From JAGOTP01 sp964359565 (GTDB taxonomy: Bacteria > Patescibacteriota > Patescibacteriia > 2-12-FULL-60-25), in the NCBI GenBank assembly GCA_964359565.1, contig CAYHTN010000054.1, forward strand, positions 1-8,222: DNA of 8,222 nucleotides, in the 5' to 3' direction. Positions 5,138 through 8,222 of this stretch are shown piece by piece. The notes below the pieces were generated by a model, which saw nothing but the letters and a program-made list of their open reading frames with translations, was not told the origin of the DNA and made no database searches. Both the position numbers and the translations under genes were made by a program. How positions within the stretch are numbered: the first letter of the stretch is position 1; every line of letters starts with the position of its first letter.

Positions 5138-5183
5138 ACAACTTGTTGCCTGGTTTCAGTCTACCCAGAACGCTAGATCATGA
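5123..5183 (+). pseudogene. Duplicated C-terminal fragment of the 4703-5137 gene
   Basis: In a different frame overlapping the end of the 4703 gene, the sequence encodes CTIENEQLVAWFQSTQNARS followed by TGA 5181-5183. It matches VTLKQEQLVGWFFDDN of the intact gene (shared T, EQLV, WF). At DNA level, about 35 bases from 5061 and from 5127 align with roughly two thirds identity. It is too short to be a gene. It may be the 3' end of a lost paralogue. Confidence 0.5.
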
Positions 5184-5239
5184 CATTCTTCCACGGGTCA
5201 TCGACATTGGATAATGACCTTCTTGTAAGCATTGAGTCT

Positions 5240-5326
5240 TAACGTTCATCACGAGCCCCTACCACGGAAATATCCGCTTGAATAAGTGAGTATCTTCGTT
5301 GAGGAGAGAAAGGTGTAGAATTTTTC
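5240..5326 (+). repeat. Flanking repeat copy B, attC-like
   Basis: This is related to copy A at 3991-4079 and shares CACGAGCCCCT (5250-5260). TCTTAAC (5237-5243) and GTTGAGG (5298-5304) can pair over all seven positions using two G-U pairs. Compared with A, one pair changes from C-G to T-A, a compensatory difference. An inner CAC (5250-5252) can pair with GTG (5286-5288), replacing TGC/GCA of copy A. A hairpin CGGA-AATA-TCCG (5265-5276) caps the middle. A TAA opens the repeat, as in copy A. Confidence 0.6.
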
Positions 5327-5416
5327 CTTCAAACGTGTCAGACTTTTCTTGTTTGAATATGAATAACTACAAAGGTGTAGGATCCACCCCACCTCATGAA
5401 CAGTTTTTTAGAGGGA

Positions 5417-5445
5417 CAACCATACTCGTTTTCGAGACATGGTTG
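5417..5445 (+). other. Hairpin in the gene-free stretch before the IS256 copy
   Basis: CAACCAT (5417-5423) pairs with ATGGTTG (5439-5445), and the inner CTCG pairs with CGAG around a TTTT loop, with small internal mismatches. It is followed by GCGAGCTTTTCC, so a weak terminator is possible. The whole interval 5138-5511 has no convincing gene. It holds the duplicated fragment, repeat B, this hairpin and the left IS256 end. Confidence 0.4.
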
Positions 5446-5477
5446 GCGAGCTTTTCCATAAGATACGCCTTTGGGGT

Positions 5478-5505
5478 GGGAGTGCAAGCCCTTTTGTGTA
5501 AGTGG
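5478..5505 (+). repeat. IS256 left terminal inverted repeat
   Basis: This 28-bp end matches the reverse complement of 6762-6789 at 23 of 28 positions, with an identical inner block TTTTGTGTAAGTGG. Confidence 0.75.
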
Positions 5506-5511
5506 CATTAA

Positions 5512-6756
5512 TTAGTCATGAATAAGGAGATCTGACTTCTCTGGAAATAAGATGGCGAGCTCTGCCACGATCGTTCCCCAGTTGAAGACCGGCATCGTCC
5601 ATTTCTTGGAGATGTCCTCGGCGGCAAGGAAGAGCAGTTTTGCGAGTGCTTCATCGTGAGGGAAGATCGTCGTCGTTTTTGTGACTTTGCGGAACTGACG
5701 ATTCAATCCTTCGATGGCGTTCGTTGTGTAGATGATCTTTCGGATCTCGGCAGGATACTGGAAGAAGGGAGACAGGAGCGGCCACTTTGTTTCCCAAGAT
5801 TTTAGATAGAGCGCATACTCTGGAAATTGTTGTTTGACGGCATCAAGGGCTCGAAGTCCTGCTTCTTCCGTCGGTGCTGTGTAGATGGCTTTGAGTGCCT
5901 GTGCCACCGCCTCCTTTTTCTTGTGCGGAATGTACTTCAGCGTGTTCCTTAGTTGATGCACGATGCACTGCTGGATCTGGGTATCAGGATAGATCGCATG
6001 AATCGCTTCATCGAATCCCGTAAGGCCGTCGGTACAGGTGATGAGAATGTCCTCGACGCCACGATGTTTGATCTCATTTAGAACCTGCATCCAGAACTTC
6101 GCCCCTTCCGTTTCGTTGATCCAGATGCCCAGTATCTCTTTCATTCCTTGTTCGTTGATACCGAGAATGATGAGGGCACACTTCGTCACGATTCTCCCGT
6201 CCTGGCGGACTTTGAAGTGGATACCGTCTAGATATAGGATCGGATACAGAGCGGATAGCGGCCTTGTCTGCCATTCGTGGACGAGCGGGAGGACTTTGTC
6301 GGTGATGGAGGAGACCATGGCTGCTGATATGTCGATACCATAGATTTCTGCCATATAGGCGTTGATATCTCTTGTGGTCATCCCATTCGCGTACATGGCG
6401 ATGATCTTTTCCTCCACATCAGATTGGACGGTCGCATACTTGGGCACAACCTTCGGGTCAAAGGTGCCGTTTCGGTCACGAGGGATCTCGAGAGCAGCAG
6501 GGCCAAAACTCGTGCGGAGATTCTTCACAGAATACCCATTCCGGTTGTTTCCCGTACGTTTGCCTTTGGGGTCATGTTTTTCATATCCGAGGTGTTCCGA
6601 CATCTCAGCTTCGAGCATGCCTTGAAGGACAGGAGCGATGAGGTCTTTGGCGAAGGCGGTGACGTCCGCAGATGTTTTGAGATTTTTCACTTTTTCTTGG
6701 TACTCCTCAAACGACAGGAATGAGGGGGCTTTGGATGATGGCATATGTGGGGACAT
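5512..6756 (-). CDS. IS256-family (mutator-type) transposase
   Basis: This is a DDE transposase that moves the surrounding IS. The length (414 aa from ATG 6756; a GTG at 6765 would add three residues and ATG 6744 would remove four) is normal for the family. Counting from the GTG, the N-terminal helical DNA-binding part carries LGYEKHDPKGKRTGNNRNGY (59-78), a family hallmark. The catalytic residues are Asp180 in LYLDGIHFKV, Asp246 in CTDGLTGF and Glu352 in TTNAIEGLNRQFRK. The C-x2-H motif (CIVH, 267-270) with QLRN lies before the helical insertion, as is typical. No stop or frameshift is present, so it is probably active or recently so. The gene almost fills the element; its stop lies six bases inside the left terminal repeat. 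Confidence 0.96.
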   Translation of the reverse strand: MSPHMPSSKAPSFLSFEEYQEKVKNLKTSADVTAFAKDLIAPVLQGMLEAEMSEHLGYEKHDPKGKRTGNNRNGYSVKNLRTSFGPAALEIPRDRNGTFDPKVVPKYATVQSDVEEKIIAMYANGMTTRDINAYMAEIYGIDISAAMVSSITDKVLPLVHEWQTRPLSALYPILYLDGIHFKVRQDGRIVTKCALIILGINEQGMKEILGIWINETEGAKFWMQVLNEIKHRGVEDILITCTDGLTGFDEAIHAIYPDTQIQQCIVHQLRNTLKYIPHKKKEAVAQALKAIYTAPTEEAGLRALDAVKQQFPEYALYLKSWETKWPLLSPFFQYPAEIRKIIYTTNAIEGLNRQFRKVTKTTTIFPHDEALAKLLFLAAEDISKKWTMPVFNWGTIVAELAILFPEKSDLLIHD

Positions 6757-6759
6757 GAT
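6731..6759 (+). promoter_or_regulatory. Possible outward promoter from the IS256 right end
   Basis: TTGGAT (6731-6736), a 17-base spacer and CATGAT (6754-6759) form a weak plus-strand sigma70-like pair pointing out of the IS toward the 6755-7708 gene. The match is modest and could be chance. Confidence 0.25.
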
Positions 6760-7708
6760 ACCCACTTACACAAAAGATTTTACAGTCTCTCCTCTGGTTG
6801 GGGAATATTATGATCGTTCGATTGCTCTTGAGATGCAGGCACTGGCGTTAGAGGAGCGGGTAAGACAGGAGTATGCGGGCGACCAGATATATCAGCAATT
6901 GTTGGTACGGGCTATCCATGCAAAAAAACAACAGTGGGTGGAGGCGGCTCGTCGGCGCGTGGAGGATAGGTTGCGTCAAGACTCAGAATTTTGGAGTAAT
7001 GACGATGACGACTGGGAAGATTTTCTACCCTCTGGCAGTGCAGAAAAATTGTACGGTCGAACTCCTGCCTCATTGTTTGACCGACTCACTTATGGATCAC
7101 GTCTTGCTTCCTCGTATGTGCAGACCATTGATCAAGGCAATGTCCGTCTTCCTATTCATATTGGATATGTGAGATTAAAGCCGGACGCACAACGCATCGA
7201 TCAAGCGGCGTCCGCTTTTTCTGTTTTATATGCGTCTTCCGGTCGTCGCTTTGCGGAAAATGCCCAAGGGATCTCTTGGCCGGGCTACCGTGATGGATTG
7301 GTCGTACAGAATCTCTTGGAAGTCGGACTGGAGCAGTATGAGCAGTTTCGATTTTTTATGGAACATGCGTCACATGCATATCAGGCTCCAGGAACAAAAA
7401 CGGCGGCGATTATTGCCTGGGCGAAGCAGGAGGCATCTGAGTTAACCCCTGACATAAATATCCCCGCCTATTACCCGCATATCGCTCTTCATCTTCTCCT
7501 CAAGCACTGCGGTGAGCAAGAGCTTTTGCCTTTATTGCGTAAAGCTCGCATGAATGATCCAATGGCGTTGGTTTCTTTGCAGAGACGTATTGATACGGTA
7601 TGCGGACGGGGGACTTATGCCCGGCTTGGAGAGCTGGAAGCAGGTGACAAGAGGAGCGTGAAAGAGTTTATTAAAAAGATTCACAAGTTCCCGCGTAACA
7701 TGAACTAA
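6755..7708 (+). CDS. Hypothetical protein with 5' end overlapped or truncated by IS256
   Basis: I do not recognise this protein. The frame is open from inside the IS. ATG 6755 (317 aa) lies in the IS end, while the first ATG outside the IS is 6833 (291 aa). The codons between 6790 and 6832 (PLVGEYYDRSIALE) already look like normal protein, so the native start was probably further left and has been replaced by IS sequence. The protein is soluble and mostly helical. An early Glu/Arg-rich helix (ALEERVRQEYAGDQIYQQ) is followed by an acidic patch DDDDWEDF and long helical segments, ending in a basic tail (KRSVKEFIKKIHKFPRN). Codon use resembles the 267-1133 gene rather than the island genes, so it is likely a resident gene damaged at its 5' end. 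A terminator follows at 7809. Confidence 0.7.
   Translation: MIPTYTKDFTVSPLVGEYYDRSIALEMQALALEERVRQEYAGDQIYQQLLVRAIHAKKQQWVEAARRRVEDRLRQDSEFWSNDDDDWEDFLPSGSAEKLYGRTPASLFDRLTYGSRLASSYVQTIDQGNVRLPIHIGYVRLKPDAQRIDQAASAFSVLYASSGRRFAENAQGISWPGYRDGLVVQNLLEVGLEQYEQFRFFMEHASHAYQAPGTKTAAIIAWAKQEASELTPDINIPAYYPHIALHLLLKHCGEQELLPLLRKARMNDPMALVSLQRRIDTVCGRGTYARLGELEAGDKRSVKEFIKKIHKFPRNMN
6762..6789 (-). repeat. IS256 right terminal inverted repeat
   Basis: This is the partner of 5478-5505. It begins six bases upstream of the transposase ATG at 6756 (minus strand) and overlaps the possible GTG start at 6765. Confidence 0.75.
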
Positions 7709-7808
7709 CTTTCTAGTTCCCTTATATCCGACCACCGTCCATTCTCCGAATGCCTTCCAATAATCAAAGTATTCTCGTCCTTCCATCCCTGATGGACTCA
7801 GCGCGTTG

Positions 7809-7836
7809 ACGCTCCTGGGAGCGTGCTTTATTCTTT
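7809..7836 (+). terminator. Likely rho-independent terminator
   Basis: ACGCTC (7809-7814) pairs with GAGCGT (7819-7824) around CTGG, followed by GCTTTATTCTTT. It lies about 100 bases after the stop at 7708 and ends the 6755-7708 unit. The remaining spacer to 7887 shows an AGGAGG (7838-7843) with no worthwhile frame behind it. Confidence 0.6.
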
Positions 7837-7887
7837 CAGGAGGATATCCAGCCGTGAGGCAGGCGAAATAATTCCTTTTTACACGCT

Positions 7888-8222
7888 ATGAAGAACGAAG
7901 GTCAACGAGGGTCAGAACAAGGGAAGCGCTTCACTGAGCAACTCGCGAAAGCGCAAGAGCTTACTGACCAATACCAAGCCCTCTCTGGAGGTCTGATCGA
8001 GGAAAGTGATGCAGATCGTAAAAAAAGATATGCTGAACGAGATGCTGTGTTAAGGAGTATCATTAAGCTGGACCTGCGCCCTTCAGAGTTGAAGATTATT
8101 CATAATCAAATTCCGGCGTCTGTGTTGGAAATGGAAGAGAACGTTCTCCTCGTCGAAGAGCTTTTGGAGGGGAGCTGGGGAAAGCCTTCACGACATGACC
8201 TTTTACAGATCGCTTCGCTTGG
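7888..8222 (+). CDS. Hypothetical protein, 5' part only (runs off the window)
   Basis: ATG 7888 opens a frame with no stop to the window end, giving at least 111 aa. It reads MKNEGQRGSEQGKRFTEQLA and then a Gln/Glu/Lys-rich helix (likely coiled coil, residues about 12-55), followed by ILKLDLRPSE-like and VLEMEENVLLVEELLEG segments that look like packed amphipathic helices. There is no signal peptide or membrane span in the visible part. No Shine-Dalgarno precedes it; AATAAT at 7867-7872 could be a -10 without a convincing -35. I do not recognise the family. Its composition fits the other chromosomal-type genes. Confidence 0.7.
   Translation, partial: MKNEGQRGSEQGKRFTEQLAKAQELTDQYQALSGGLIEESDADRKKRYAERDAVLRSIIKLDLRPSELKIIHNQIPASVLEMEENVLLVEELLEGSWGKPSRHDLLQIASL

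Larger units (their letters stand above)
5478..6789 (-). mobile_element. Complete IS256-family insertion sequence
   Basis: Imperfect 28-bp inverted repeats bound the element: left at 5478-5505 (GGGAGTGCAAGCCC then TTTTGTGTAAGTGG) and right at 6762-6789 (reverse complement GAGACTGTAAAATC then TTTTGTGTAAGTGG). The inner 14 bases are identical, and 9 of the outer 14 match. It contains one full transposase gene on the minus strand. No identical 8-9 bp target duplication flanks it (TTTGGGGT on the left, TCCTCTGG on the right). Confidence 0.85.

Noticed and set aside
5180..5242. 20-codon ORF (MTFFHGSSTLDNDLLVSIES) ending exactly at the TAA of repeat B
   Set aside because: The coincidence of the stop with the repeat is intriguing, but the ORF is very short, has no ribosome site, and overlaps the duplicated fragment, so I do not call it a gene.
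5299..5511. Open frame of 70 codons starting at TTG (or ATG 5359) after repeat B
   Set aside because: It covers a hairpin, runs into the IS256 end and stops inside the element. It has no ribosome site and no protein-like pattern. It might be the start of a disrupted third cassette, but this cannot be supported.
7532..7786. Minus-strand open frame of 84 codons
   Set aside because: It overlaps the end of the better-supported plus-strand gene, and nothing in it suggests a real protein.

Overview
The window looks like bacterial chromosome, probably from a candidate-phyla (Patescibacteria/CPR-type) organism. The basis for that guess is a 16S rRNA 3' end with no 23S gene after it, compact single-gene units of unrecognised small proteins, few clear Shine-Dalgarno sites, and a serine recombinase of a type I associate with those lineages. 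The lineage is inference. Standard bacterial translation fits every gene.

Layout. Positions 1-39 are the last bases of a 16S rRNA, followed by a structured trailer and a rho-independent terminator (212-235). Next come an unrecognised protein (267-1133), a minus-strand tRNA-Val(GAC) sharing a 16-bp perfect inverted-repeat terminator with it, a His/Cys-rich single-pass membrane protein (1369-1938), and a tRNA-Gln(CTG) at 2045-2118. This part is orderly: promoter pairs with 17-bp spacers and hairpin terminators can be read around most units.

From 2119 to 6789 the window is accessory DNA. (1) A minus-strand unit at 1991-3894 carries an IS3-type end, OrfA and the N-terminus of OrfB. OrfB is fused in frame to the C-terminal two thirds of a large serine recombinase. 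Both catalytic domains (IS3 DDE and serine resolvase) are missing. The recombinase tail contains seven in-frame copies of a 9-bp repeat, then reads antisense through the whole tRNA-Gln. (2) A two-gene plus-strand island (a P-loop kinase and an unknown 144-aa protein, 4124-5137) lies between two related noncoding repeats (3991-4079 and 5240-5326). Each repeat begins at a TAA stop codon and has core-like ends that can pair (AAC / GTT), with compensating differences between the copies. This resembles integron cassettes with attC sites, although no integrase is visible. (3) A complete IS256-family element (5478-6789) follows.

To the right of the IS256 copy, chromosomal-type genes resume: an unrecognised protein whose 5' end is covered or truncated by the IS (to 7708), a terminator, and a protein open to the window edge (7888 onward). 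My reading is that the interval between tRNA-Gln and the 6755-7708 gene is an insertion hot spot where an integrative element at the tRNA, a cassette-like module and two IS elements have accumulated and partly destroyed one another.
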